Notes: a model not told the origin generated them from the letters alone. Shown: positions 34,265 through 43,512, counted from the stretch's first letter. The stretch is DNA of 64,000 bases from G963720475 sp963720475 (GCA_963720475.1 OY970394.1:1674001-1738000); one strand, 5' to 3'. A program made the numbers and translations.

Positions 34265-36031
34265 AGCCCCCACGCGAGAACGCCTATCGCTCCGCGTGGT
34301 GCGGCGACGTGCGCGCGGAGCAGGTCGGCGAGCGGTTGCGCGTCGCCGGCTGGGTCCACCGGCGCCGCGACCACGGCGGCCTGATCTTCATCGACCTGCG
34401 CGACCGCAGCGGCCTGTTGCAACTCGTCTTCCGCCCGGAGGAGGCGCCCGACGCCCACCAGGCCGCGCACTCGCTGCGCGCGGAGGACGTGATCAGCGCG
34501 TCCGGCGAGGTCCTGCGGCGCGAGCCCGAGACCGTCAACCCGGAGATGCCGACCGGCGAGGTCGAGCTAGGGGTGGAGGAGTTCGACCTGCTCGCCGACG
34601 CCGACACGCCCCCGTTCGAGATCGACGACGACGGGCCCGTGGACGAGGGCCTGCGGCTCAAGCACCGCTACCTCGACCTGCGCAAGCCGGCGATGGCGCG
34701 AGGTGCTCGAGCTCCGCCACCGCGTGATGCGGACCATGCGCGAGCACCTCTCCGAGCGCGACTTCATCGAAATCGAGACGCCGATCCTGACCCGCTCGAC
34801 GCCCGAAGGCGCACGCGACTTCATCGTCCCGAGCCGGCTCCAGCAGGGGTCGTGGTACGCGCTGCCCCAGTCGCCCCAGCTGTTCAAGCAGCTGCTGATG
34901 GTCGCGGGCGCCGAGCGCTACTTCCAGATCGCGCGCTGCTTCCGCGACGAGGACCAGCGCGCCGACCGCCAGCTCGACTTCACCCAGCTCGACATCGAGC
35001 TCTCGTTCGTCGAGGAGGACGACGTGATCGGTCTCTGCGAGGGCTTGCTCGAGGAGGTCCTCGCGCTCGGCGGGATCGAGGCCAAGGCTCCTTTCGAGCG
35101 GTTGAGCTACGACGACGCGCTGCTCCGCTACGGCTCGGACCGGCCCGACCGCCGCATCGGGATGGAGATCGCCGACCTCGGCGAGCTGTTCGGCGGGACC
35201 GAGTTCAAGGTGTTCTCCGGGGCGCTCGGCTCCGGCGGGGTCGTGCGCGGCTTCAGCGCGAGCGGCGAGGTCCCGCGGCGCCGCTTCGACGAGCTGACCG
35301 AGGAGGCGCAGGCGCTCGGCGCCAAGGGGCTCGTCTGGGGTGTCGTCGAGGAGGGCGGTGAATGGCGCTCGCCGGTGGCGAAGTTCCTCACAAAGGAAGA
35401 GATGGCCGGCGCGGCGGAGCGGCTCGGCGCGGCGGTCGGAGACAACTTCTTCATCGTCGCCGACGAAGCTGCGGTCGCCGCGCGGGTGCTCGGCGAGCTG
35501 CGCCTGTCGGTCGCCGATGGGCTGGGCGTCGAGCCCGACGGCCACGACCTCTTCTGGGTCGTGGACTTTCCGATGTTCGGGCCGGGGGAGGGCGGGCGGC
35601 TGGATCCCCTGCACCACCCGTTCACGGCTCCCTCCGGCGACCTCGACGGCGACCCGGCCGGCTGGGGGAGCCGCGCCTACGACATGGTGCTCGACGGCAA
35701 CGAGATCGGCGGGGGCTCGATCCGCATCTCGGACCTGGCTGTCCAGCGCAAGGTCTTCGAGGCGATCGGCCTCGACAAGGCGGAAGCCGAAGCACGCTTC
35801 GGCTTCCTGCTCGAGGCGCTTCGCTACGGCGCGCCCCCGCACGGCGGGATCGCGTTCGGGCTCGACCGGATCGTCGCGCTGCTGGCAGGCCGCGACTCGA
35901 TCCGCGAGGTGATCGCGTTCCCGAAGACCCAGAGTGGCGCCGACCCGCTAACCGGCGCGCCCGCCCCTGTGGACGAAGCGCAGCTGCGCGAGCTCGGTCT
36001 GCGGGCAGCCAAGCCGGCCCCCAAGGGCTGA
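34261..36031 (+). CDS. aspS: Aspartyl-tRNA synthetase, one frameshift
   Basis: The N-terminal OB-fold domain (AGWVHRRRDHGGLIFIDLRD) and the catalytic core (TRSTPEGARDFIVPSR, QSPQLFKQLLMVAG, RYFQIARCFRDEDQRADRQ, then GIAFGLDRIVALLAG) are all present. They lie in two frames that join if A34701 is removed, giving 589 residues with the bacterial GAD insertion. The TTG start overlaps the hisS stop. Every domain is conserved and aspS is essential, so the break is almost certainly a sequence error. Confidence 0.93.
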
Positions 36032-36050
36032 CACGGCGCCTCGGTGCTGT

Positions 36051-36056
36051 TAGCGT
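36051..36056 (+). promoter_or_regulatory. -10 hexamer TAGCGT of the 6S RNA candidate
   Basis: TAGCGT lies five to six bases before the predicted 5' end of the structured RNA at 36062, twenty bases after the aspS stop. Confidence 0.5.
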
Positions 36057-36061
36057 TGGCA

Positions 36062-36213
36062 GCGGCCCGAGCTTTCGCGCCAGCTGTCCCTTAGTTGAGC
36101 CAACACGACTGGGACGGGAGCCCGACTCGGGGCGGATCGAGGTTCGTCCCGGAGGGCACCCACTTGCCAAGGCAGGTTCAATCCCAGGTCAGCAGCGCCA
36201 AGCTGGAGCCGCC
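36062..36213 (+). ncRNA. ssrS: 6S RNA candidate
   Basis: The 5' segment 36062-36089 pairs with 36187-36212 as a long rod with small bulges (GCGGC with GCCGC, AGCTT with AAGCT, GCGC with GCGC, GCTG with CAGC). This encloses a central bubble and an apical stem GGGACG (36111-36116) with CGTCCC (36145-36150). The 3' side of the bubble has a mini-hairpin CTTGCC-AA-GGCAGG followed by TTCAA, and the 5' side has GTCCC-N5-TGAGCC, both reminiscent of E. coli 6S RNA. Location after hisS-aspS and before mnmA parallels B. subtilis bsrA. 6S RNA binds the housekeeping RNA polymerase holoenzyme. Strand and ends are predictions. Confidence 0.65.
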
Positions 36214-36257
36214 TAAATCGAGACCACCAAGGGGGGCCGGTGTGTCACGCTAGGGCC

Positions 36258-37742
36258 GTGCCGGACTCCCGCACCTCTGACCCCTCCCTGTCCGCGTTCG
36301 CGGACCACTTGAACGCCCCGCGTGGACGGGGTGCGCTCACTGGTGCTCCTCACACCGGTGCGGCGGGCGGCGCCGCGTGTGGCGACCTCGTCCGGATCGC
36401 CGTGCGGGTCGAAGGCGACCGCGTGGCAGAAGCCGGTTTCGACGCCAGCGGCTGCGGCGCGGCGACCGCGGCCGCGAGCGCCACCGTCGAGCTCGTCGAG
36501 GGCGCACCGCTGCTCGATGCGGCGCGCGTCTCGGCCGACACGATCTCCGAGCGGCTCGGCTCGCTGCCGCCGCCGAAGCTCCACGCCGCCGCGCTGGCGG
36601 CCGACGCGCTCCACCGGGCGCTCGGATCCGCAGCGGCCGGCGGCGCGGCAAGCCTGCCCGCCACCGCCAACCGCACGCTCGTGGCGATGAGCGGCGGCGT
36701 GGACTCCACCGTCGCGGCGTTGCTCGCGGCCGAGCGCGGCGACGAGGTGGTCGGCGTGACGCTCGAGCTGTGGGCGGACGCCGACAACGACGGTGGGCGG
36801 AGCTGCTGCTCCGCCCAGGCGGTCACGGGCGCACGGGCGCTCGCGCACTCGCTCGGTCTGCCACACCTGACGCTCGACCTGCGTGAGCAGTTCCGCGCCG
36901 AGGTCGTGCGCCACTTCGTCAGCGAGCACGAGGCGGGCAGGACGCCGAACCCGTGCGTCCGCTGCAACGGCCTCGTGCGCTTCGACGAGATGCTCGCGCT
37001 CGCGCGCTCGCTCGGCGCCGCGCGACTCGCGACCGGGCACTACGCGCGCGTCGAGGCGGACGCGGACGGCCCGCTGCTCGCGGCGGCGGCCGATTCGGCC
37101 AAGGATCAGACCTACATGCTCGCCCGACTCGGTGCCGAGCAGCTCGGGCGGCTGTGGTTCCCGCTCGCGGAGCTGACGAAGACCGAGGTGCGCGCGATCG
37201 CCGCGCGCCACGGGCTCGACGTCGCGAAGAAGCCCGACAGCCAGGACCTCTGCTTCCTCGCCGGCACACGGCAGGAGGATTTCCTGCGCAAGCACGGCTC
37301 GGGGGCGGCGGACGACGACGGTGGCGAGATCGTCGATCGCAGCGGCCGCGTCCTCGGCCGGCACGCCGGCCAGTCGCGCTTCACCGTCGGCCAGCGGCGC
37401 GGGATCGGGATCGGCAACGGAGAGCCGCTGTACGTGCTGCAGAAGGACGCGGCGACGGGGCGCGTCACGGTCGGGCCGCGCCCGCAGCTCGCGACGCGGT
37501 TCGTCGAGCTGCGCGACACCCGCCTTTCGCGTGCGGGCGCGCGCGTGGACGCGGTGAAGCTTCGCTACCGCTCGCCGGCGATCGCCTGCGAGCTGGAGGG
37601 GGAGCCTGCCGCGGGCGAGCACGCAGACCTGCGCGTCCGGCTCGCCGCACCGGTCGAGGGGGTCGCGCCGGGGCAGGCCGCCGTGCTTCTCGGGTGCGGG
37701 CGCGTCATCGGGTGCGGCACGATCGCCGGGGGTAGTGCATGA
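36258..37742 (+). CDS. mnmA: IscU-like domain fused to tRNA 2-thiouridylase MnmA
   Basis: MnmA makes s2U34 in Lys, Glu and Gln tRNAs. Residues 138-494 are MnmA: PP-loop MSGGVDSTVA (144-153), TPNPCVRCN with Cys233 and Cys236, DSQDLCFLAG with Cys332, GQRRGIGIG, and the C-terminal RNA domain. Residues 10-122 are an added IscU/NifU-N-like scaffold: AACGDLVRIAV (Cys41, Asp43), FDASGCGAAT (Cys66), then PPPKLHAAALAADAL. In the last motif the third scaffold cysteine is Ala110 beside His109. GTG 36258 is preferred; the frame opens at 36240. The scaffold may supply sulfur or a cluster (inference). The stop overlaps the next gene. Confidence 0.9.
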   Translation: MPDSRTSDPSLSAFADHLNAPRGRGALTGAPHTGAAGGAACGDLVRIAVRVEGDRVAEAGFDASGCGAATAAASATVELVEGAPLLDAARVSADTISERLGSLPPPKLHAAALAADALHRALGSAAAGGAASLPATANRTLVAMSGGVDSTVAALLAAERGDEVVGVTLELWADADNDGGRSCCSAQAVTGARALAHSLGLPHLTLDLREQFRAEVVRHFVSEHEAGRTPNPCVRCNGLVRFDEMLALARSLGAARLATGHYARVEADADGPLLAAAADSAKDQTYMLARLGAEQLGRLWFPLAELTKTEVRAIAARHGLDVAKKPDSQDLCFLAGTRQEDFLRKHGSGAADDDGGEIVDRSGRVLGRHAGQSRFTVGQRRGIGIGNGEPLYVLQKDAATGRVTVGPRPQLATRFVELRDTRLSRAGARVDAVKLRYRSPAIACELEGEPAAGEHADLRVRLAAPVEGVAPGQAAVLLGCGRVIGCGTIAGGSA

Positions 37743-38131
37743 ACGGCGACGTGATCGAGCTGGTCACGCCGGTCGGGCGCGAGTGGCAGCCGGTGTTCAG
37801 GCTCGTGCTGGGGGGCGTCGCCGACCGCGTCGGGCTCGGCTTCGAACAGCTCGACGATGTCCAGCTGGCCGTCGAGCGGCTGCTCGCCGAGGGGGCTCGG
37901 GGCGAAGACGAGCGCGTGCGGCTCGTCATCGAGCTGGCGGATGGGGCATTGCGGCTGCGCCTTGGACCGCTCCGCAGCAAGCCGATCAAGGCTGCGCTCG
38001 AGGGAGCGCCGCCGAATCCGGGCGAGCTGACCCTGCGCCGCATCTTGGAGACGGTCGTCGACTCGTTCTCCGTCGAGGAGGGCGCCGATGGCGAGGTCTC
38101 CGTCGCTCTCGAACAGAGGGTACGGGGATGA
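37739..38131 (+). CDS. Degenerate anti-sigma-factor-like protein (RsbW/HATPase-type)
   Basis: A 130-residue protein with the layout of a GHKL anti-sigma factor: DDVQLAVERLLAEG aligns with the N-box helix, and LRRILETVVDSFSVEEG with the C-terminal helix and strand. The N-box Asn and the Gly-rich ATP lid are not evident, so ATP binding may be lost. It lies between mnmA and a SigB/F-type sigma factor with 4-base overlaps on both sides. By context it probably controls that sigma factor; a direct family match is only suggestive. Confidence 0.6.
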   Translation: MNGDVIELVTPVGREWQPVFRLVLGGVADRVGLGFEQLDDVQLAVERLLAEGARGEDERVRLVIELADGALRLRLGPLRSKPIKAALEGAPPNPGELTLRRILETVVDSFSVEEGADGEVSVALEQRVRG

Positions 38132-38889
38132 GCGTGGCCGAGGCCAGGCACGACGCCACCGACCAGGAGCTGCTGCGGCGTCTGCGCGAGGACGGCGACC
38201 CGGCCGCCCGGGAGGCCCTCGTCGAGCGCCACCTGCCGCTCGTGCGAGCACTCGCGCGGCGCTTCGCCAATCGCGGCGAGGCGCTCGACGATCTCGAACA
38301 GGTCGGCGCGATCGGCCTCTTGAAGGCGATCGACCGCTTCGAGCCGGCCCGCGGCGTCGCGCTGTCGAGCTACGCGACCCCGAACGTCATCGGCGAGATC
38401 AAGCGCCATTTCCGCGACCGCAGCTCCGCGATTCGCATCCCGCGCGGGCTGGCGGAGCTCAGCGCCCGGGCGGCGCGAACGATCGAGCAGCTCACCGGCG
38501 AGCTCGGGCGCTCGCCGAGCCTCGCCGAGATCGCGGAGGCGCTCGAGACGTCGCCCGAAGACGTGCTCGAGGCGCTCGAGGCCGCGTCGGCGCGGAGCGT
38601 CAGCTCTCTGTCGCAGCTTCCCATGGCCGGCGACGGTGACGATGGCACCGTGGACCCGCTCGAGCGCGTCGGCGCCGAGGACGAGGAGCTCGAGCGCAGC
38701 GAGGAGCGCGCCGTGCTCGAGCCGGCGCTGCGCGACCTGGCCCCGCGCGAGCGCGAGATCCTGCGGATGCGTTTCGAGGAGGGCCTCACCCAGACGGAGA
38801 TCGCCGAGCGCGTCGGCATCTCCCAGATGCACGTGTCGCGCCTCGTCCGGCGCTCGCTCGAGCAGATGCGCCAGTCGCTCGCCGACTAG
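38128..38889 (+). CDS. RNA polymerase sigma factor, SigB/SigF/SigG family
   Basis: A 253-residue group 3 sigma factor. Region 2 reads DDLEQVGAIGLLKAIDRFEP and SSYATPNVIGEIKRHFRD, region 3 RIPRGLAELSARAARTIEQL, and region 4 ILRMRFEEGLTQTEIAERVG followed by ISQMHVSRLVRRSL. This matches stress and sporulation sigma factors of the SigB/F/G class. The preceding gene resembles its anti-sigma factor, and the ATGA overlap implies coupled translation. Its promoter specificity in this organism is unknown. Confidence 0.93.
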   Translation: MSVAEARHDATDQELLRRLREDGDPAAREALVERHLPLVRALARRFANRGEALDDLEQVGAIGLLKAIDRFEPARGVALSSYATPNVIGEIKRHFRDRSSAIRIPRGLAELSARAARTIEQLTGELGRSPSLAEIAEALETSPEDVLEALEAASARSVSSLSQLPMAGDGDDGTVDPLERVGAEDEELERSEERAVLEPALRDLAPREREILRMRFEEGLTQTEIAERVGISQMHVSRLVRRSLEQMRQSLAD

Positions 38890-38930
38890 CGGGCTGCGTC
38901 CGGTCAGGCCGGCGTAGCGGGGCGACTACC

Positions 38931-38936
38931 TAGACT
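38931..38936 (+). promoter_or_regulatory. -10 hexamer TAGACT before alaS
   Basis: TAGACT lies seven bases before the alaS ATG at 38944. Confidence 0.5.
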
Positions 38937-38943
38937 GCGCGCG

Positions 38944-41559
38944 ATGAAGGCCGACGCGATCCGCGAGACCTATCTCTCCTTCTTCGAGGGGCGCGATCAC
39001 CGGCGCGTGCCCTCGGCGTCGCTCGTGCCGTCGTCGTTCGATCCCTCCGTGTTGCTGACGACGGCTGGCATGCAGCCGTTCAAGCCGTACTTCCGTGGCG
39101 AGGAGCAACCGCCGCATCAGCGCCTCACCTCGTGCCAGAAGTGCTTCCGCACGACCGACATCGAGAACGTCGGCTCGACGGCGCGACACCTCACCTTCTT
39201 CGAGATGCTCGGGAACTTCTCGTTCGGCGACTACTTCAAGCACGGTGCCGTCGATTTCGCCTACGAGCTCGTCACCGACGGGTTCGGCCTCGACCCGGCC
39301 GACTTCTGGATCTCCGTCTTCGGCGGTGACGACGAGCTCGGGATCGGGCCCGACGAGGAGGCGATCGAGTGTTGGCGATCCCTCGGCATACCCGACGAGC
39401 GGATCGTGCCGTTGACTCGCGAGGACAACTTCTGGCAGGCCGGGCCGACCGGACCCTCGGGCCCCAGCTCGGAGCTCTATCTCGACCGCGGCCCTGCCTT
39501 CGGATCCGACGATGAGCGCCCCGGCGACGACAGCGACCGCATGCTCGAGGTCTGGAACCTCGTCTTCATGCAGTACGAGCTCGGCGCCGACGGATCGGTA
39601 ACTCCGCTGCCGGCGAACAACATCGACACAGGCATGGGCCTCGAGCGGCTCGAGGCGATCCTCGAGGACGTCCCCTCGGTGTTCGAGACGAGCTTTTTCC
39701 GCCCGCTGGTGGAGCTCGGCGAGGAGCGGTCCGGCCGCTCCTATGGGGACGACGAGGGGACCACGCGCGCGCTGCGCATCCTCGCCGACCACGGCCGTGC
39801 GACGGCGTTCCTGATCGCCGACGGGGTCGTCCCCTCGAACGAGGATCGCGGCTACATCCTGCGGCGCGTGATGCGACGCGCGATCCAGCAGGCGCGCGCG
39901 CTGGAGGTCGAGGGCCCGCTCCTGCCGGCACTCGCCGAGCGCGTGATCGAGACGATCGGCGACGCCTACCCCGGGCTCACCGCCGCGGCGGACGACATCG
40001 CGCGCTGGACCGCGTCCGAGGAAGAGAGCTTCGGCCGAACCCTCGAGCAGGGCGAGCGGATGCTGTCCGACCTTGTCGCGCGCGCGCGCGACGCCGGCGA
40101 GTCCTCGGTCCCCGCCGACGACGTCTTCCGTCTCCACGACACGTACGGGTTCCCTTACGAGATGACGCTCGAGCTCCTCGGTGAGGAGGGTCTATCGGTC
40201 GACCGCGATGCGGTGTCCGCGCTGATGGACGAGGCGCGCGAGCGGGCGCGCGCGGGCGCGCGGCAGGACAGCGACGGCGGCGAGCGCGACCACCTCTTCC
40301 GCTTCGCCGGCGACGCGGGCTTCGAGAGCCGTTTCGTCGGCTACGAGAAGCTCGAGGCCGACACCACGATCGGCGCGCTCGAGCAGCAGAACGGCCGCTT
40401 CCTCGTAAAGCTCCCGGAGAGCCCGTTCTATCCGGAGGGCGGCGGTCAGGTGTCGGACTCCGGCACTGTCGAGACCTCAGCGGGCACGGCGACGGTCGCC
40501 GACGTCTACCGCCTCGGCGACGATCAGGCCGTCGCGATCGAGCTCGCCGGCGGGGGCCTCGCGGAGGGCGAGCCGGCGCGCGCGATCGTCGACCGCCGCA
40601 CGCGGCTCGCGACGATGCGCAACCACACCGCCACCCATCTGCTCCACGCGGCCCTGCGCGCCCGCCTCGGCGATCACGTCCGCCAGGCCGGCTCGTACGT
40701 CGGCCCCGACAAGCTCCGCTTCGACTTCGCACACGGCGAGCGGCTCGCGGCCGATGAGCTGGGCGACATCGAGAGTCAGGTGAACGAGTGGATCGCCGCG
40801 GCGCGCCCGGTGCGCGCGGTTCAGACCACGCGTGAGGAGGCCGAGCGCATGGGGGCGATGGCGCTCTTCGGAGAGAAGTACGGTGACGTGGTGCGGATGG
40901 TCGAGGTCGAGGGGGTCTCGCGCGAGCTGTGCGGCGGCACGCACGTCGCGACGACGGCCGAGATCGGCCTGTTTCACATGACGACCGAGACCTCGAGCGC
41001 CTCGAACGTACGCCGGATCGAGGCCGTGACCGGCCCCGCGGCGACGGAGCTGTTCGAGCAGCGGACGGCCGAGCTGCGCGAGCTCGCCGAGCTGCTGCGC
41101 GTGCCGGAGCAGAACGTCCGCGGCGCGGTGGAGAAGTTGTCCGAGCAGGCGCGCTCGAGTGCCAAGCAGAGCGCCGCGCCCGACGCAGGACTCGCCGACG
41201 AGCTCGTCGGCGCGGCCGAGAAGATCGGCGGGATCGCCGTCGTCGTCACCGAGGTCGAGGTCGGCGACCCCAAGGTCCTGCTCGCGCTGTCGGACAAGGT
41301 CCGCCAGACGCTCGGCGACGCCGCGGTGGTGCTCGCCTCCGCCGGGGAGGGCCGCGTAGACCTCGTCGCGAACTTCGCGCCGGCGGCGGTCGAGCGCGGC
41401 CTGCATGCGGGCGATGTGGTCGGCGCGGCGGCCGAGATCGTCGGCGGCGGAGGCGGCGGGCGGGACACGATGGCGCGCGCGGGCGGGCGCGACCCCGAGA
41501 AGTTGCCCGAGGCAATCGCAGCGGCGCGCGCGCGGATCGAGGCGGAGCTCGCGGATTAG
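38944..41559 (+). CDS. alaS: Alanyl-tRNA synthetase
   Basis: An 871-residue synthetase with all domains. The class II catalytic core has HRRVPSASLVPSSFDPSVLL and TAGMQPFKPYF, then the tRNA-recognition domain. The editing domain has HTATHLLHAALR and CGGTHV zinc residues (about 560-680), and the C-Ala domain ends GGRDTMARAGGRDPEKL. The length is typical. It heads the conserved run alaS-ruvX-mltG-aroE. Confidence 0.97.
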   Translation: MKADAIRETYLSFFEGRDHRRVPSASLVPSSFDPSVLLTTAGMQPFKPYFRGEEQPPHQRLTSCQKCFRTTDIENVGSTARHLTFFEMLGNFSFGDYFKHGAVDFAYELVTDGFGLDPADFWISVFGGDDELGIGPDEEAIECWRSLGIPDERIVPLTREDNFWQAGPTGPSGPSSELYLDRGPAFGSDDERPGDDSDRMLEVWNLVFMQYELGADGSVTPLPANNIDTGMGLERLEAILEDVPSVFETSFFRPLVELGEERSGRSYGDDEGTTRALRILADHGRATAFLIADGVVPSNEDRGYILRRVMRRAIQQARALEVEGPLLPALAERVIETIGDAYPGLTAAADDIARWTASEEESFGRTLEQGERMLSDLVARARDAGESSVPADDVFRLHDTYGFPYEMTLELLGEEGLSVDRDAVSALMDEARERARAGARQDSDGGERDHLFRFAGDAGFESRFVGYEKLEADTTIGALEQQNGRFLVKLPESPFYPEGGGQVSDSGTVETSAGTATVADVYRLGDDQAVAIELAGGGLAEGEPARAIVDRRTRLATMRNHTATHLLHAALRARLGDHVRQAGSYVGPDKLRFDFAHGERLAADELGDIESQVNEWIAAARPVRAVQTTREEAERMGAMALFGEKYGDVVRMVEVEGVSRELCGGTHVATTAEIGLFHMTTETSSASNVRRIEAVTGPAATELFEQRTAELRELAELLRVPEQNVRGAVEKLSEQARSSAKQSAAPDAGLADELVGAAEKIGGIAVVVTEVEVGDPKVLLALSDKVRQTLGDAAVVLASAGEGRVDLVANFAPAAVERGLHAGDVVGAAAEIVGGGGGGRDTMARAGGRDPEKLPEAIAAARARIEAELAD

Positions 41560-41560
41560 C

Positions 41561-41962
41561 GTGCGCGTTCTCGCTCTCGACCACGGCGAGGCCCGTTGCG
41601 GCTGCGCCCTCTCCGACCCGACGGGGACGATCGCCACGCCGCTGGGGGCGGTCGAGCGGCCCGACACCCGGCGCGGCATCGGCCGCATCGCCGCCCTCGT
41701 CGAGGAGCACGGTGTCGAGCTCGTGGTCGTCGGGTTGCCATTGACGCTGCGCGGCGAGGAGGGCGGTCAGGCGGCTGTTGCCCGCTCGTTCGCCGAGCGT
41801 CTGCGGGAGCGGCTGGCCGTCCCGGTCGAGTTGCGCGACGAGCGATTGACGACGAAGCAGGCCGAGCGGAGCGGGGGCGAGGCCGACGAGGACTCGCGCG
41901 CGGCCGCCCACCTGCTAGAGGGTTACCTGCTCGCCGCGGGTGCCGAGGAGCACCGGCGATGA
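41561..41962 (+). CDS. ruvX: Putative pre-16S rRNA nuclease / Holliday resolvase (YqgF)
   Basis: A 133-residue RNase H-fold protein starting MRVLALDHGEARCGCALSDP at GTG 41561, one base after the alaS stop. ELVVVGLPLTLRGEEG and VELRDERLTTKQAER supply the other conserved acidic and basic residues. Family members process 16S rRNA ends and are essential in E. coli. The frame is open upstream within alaS, but this start fits the family. The stop overlaps mltG. Confidence 0.93.
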   Translation: MRVLALDHGEARCGCALSDPTGTIATPLGAVERPDTRRGIGRIAALVEEHGVELVVVGLPLTLRGEEGGQAAVARSFAERLRERLAVPVELRDERLTTKQAERSGGEADEDSRAAAHLLEGYLLAAGAEEHRR

Positions 41963-43512
41963 CGCCGCGTGGAGAGCCGCCGCGGGAGCGCTCCGCGGAG
42001 GAGCGCGAGGCCGCGCGCCGGGAGCGGGAGGCGAGGCGGGCCGCGAAGGCGAAGCGCGAGGGCCACGAGGCGCCGCCCCCCGTGCCGCCGATCGAACAGC
42101 CTCCTGCGCCGGTCGAGCAACTGCCTGCGCCGGTCGAGCAACCGCCTGCGCCGGTCGAGCCCGTGGAGCCCGAGCCCCCGCCCGTTCCGCCGCCTGCCCC
42201 GGAACCCGAACCCGTGCCTGAACCACCCGCGCCCGACCCGGTACCCGAGCCCGACCCGCCGACTCCGGCGCCCGAGCCCGAGGTTGCGCAGCCGGAACCG
42301 GAGCCGCCGACGCCCGCCCCCCCCGCGCCCGCGACCCCCATTCCCGAGCACGACGACGAGCCGCTGCTGCCCCTGAAGCGCCGCCCCGCCGTGCGCATCC
42401 CTGGCCGCGGTGGTCGACCGCCCGGCGCACCCCCGCCGATCGACGGCGATCCGGACGAGCCGCTGCATCGCCGGCGAGCCCCGCGGATCATGATCGGCGT
42501 GGCGCTCGCGCTCGCCGTGGTCGTCGCGTGGTTCCTGATCTCGCTCTATCAGCCGTTCCATGGCGGCAGCGGCGAGGGTAAGCCCGTGCGGGTGACGATT
42601 CCGAAGGACGCCGGCGTCGGCGAGATCGCCGACATCCTGGAGGAGAAGGAGATCGTCTCGAGTGGGTTCTTCTTCGAGGCGCGCGCAACGGCCAGCGGTC
42701 GGCGCGACGAGCTCAAACCCGGTACCTACCAGCTCAAGCGCGACCTCAGCTACGCCGACGCGCTCGACGTCCTGGCGAAGGGGCCGCCCCGCAACGTCGT
42801 GCAGGTGGTCGTGCCCGAGGGCCAGTCGCGGCGCGAGATCGCCGACATCGCGGATGCCGACGGTCTGAGCGGCAACTACGAGCGGGCGAGCAAGCGCTCC
42901 AAGCTGCTCGATCCGGCGGACTACGGCGGGAAGCGCGCAAAGAACCTCGAGGGCTTCCTGTTCCCGTCGAGCTACGAGCTCAAGCGCAAGGCGCCGTCGC
43001 GGGCGCTCGTCGCGAAGCAGCTGCAGGCGTTCAAGCGCGAGTTTCGCAAGGTGGACATGAAGAATGCGCGCAAGCGCAATCTCACGCCCTACGACGTCAT
43101 CACGATCGCCTCGATGGTCGAGCGGGAGACCTCGCTCGACAAGGAGCGCCCGCTCGTTGCCTCGGTGATCTACAACCGCCTCAAGCGCAGCGAGCCGCTC
43201 GGGATCGACGCGACGATCCGCTTCGCGACCAACAACTGGGAGCGGCCGCTGACGCAGTCGGACCTGGCGATCGACTCGCCGTACAACACGCGCCGCCGCG
43301 CTGGTCTTCCGCCCGGTCCGATCGGTAGCCCCGGCATCGAGTCGATCCAAGCGGCCGCGAACCCGAAGAAGTCAGACTTCCTCTTCTACGTCGTCAAGCC
43401 GTGCGGCAACGGCGAGCACGCTTTCTCGAAGACCCTCGAGGAGTTCAACAAGGACGTCGAGCGCTACAGCGCCGAGCGCACGCGCCGCGGGCGCGATCCG
43501 AGCGAGTGTTGA
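41959..43512 (+). CDS. mltG: Endolytic murein transglycosylase MltG with Pro/Glu-rich N-terminus
   Basis: MltG cleaves nascent glycan strands at the membrane and sets peptidoglycan chain length. The 517-residue protein has a charged start, then about 90 residues rich in Pro and Glu with recurring PPAPVEQ units (about 35-130). One membrane helix lies near 175-197 (VALALAVVVAWFLISLY). The extracytoplasmic LysM-like and YceG catalytic domains follow, with catalytic Glu in ASMVERETSLDKERP. Catalytic features are intact. The cytosolic Pro/Glu extension is unusual and could span or bind division proteins. Start and stop both overlap neighbours. Confidence 0.93.
   Translation: MTPRGEPPRERSAEEREAARREREARRAAKAKREGHEAPPPVPPIEQPPAPVEQLPAPVEQPPAPVEPVEPEPPPVPPPAPEPEPVPEPPAPDPVPEPDPPTPAPEPEVAQPEPEPPTPAPPAPATPIPEHDDEPLLPLKRRPAVRIPGRGGRPPGAPPPIDGDPDEPLHRRRAPRIMIGVALALAVVVAWFLISLYQPFHGGSGEGKPVRVTIPKDAGVGEIADILEEKEIVSSGFFFEARATASGRRDELKPGTYQLKRDLSYADALDVLAKGPPRNVVQVVVPEGQSRREIADIADADGLSGNYERASKRSKLLDPADYGGKRAKNLEGFLFPSSYELKRKAPSRALVAKQLQAFKREFRKVDMKNARKRNLTPYDVITIASMVERETSLDKERPLVASVIYNRLKRSEPLGIDATIRFATNNWERPLTQSDLAIDSPYNTRRRAGLPPGPIGSPGIESIQAAANPKKSDFLFYVVKPCGNGEHAFSKTLEEFNKDVERYSAERTRRGRDPSEC

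Noticed and set aside
42100..42340. Tandem DNA repeat in mltG
   Set aside because: The repeats are short, imperfect codons for a Pro/Glu-rich linker within a good gene; no independent repeat element.
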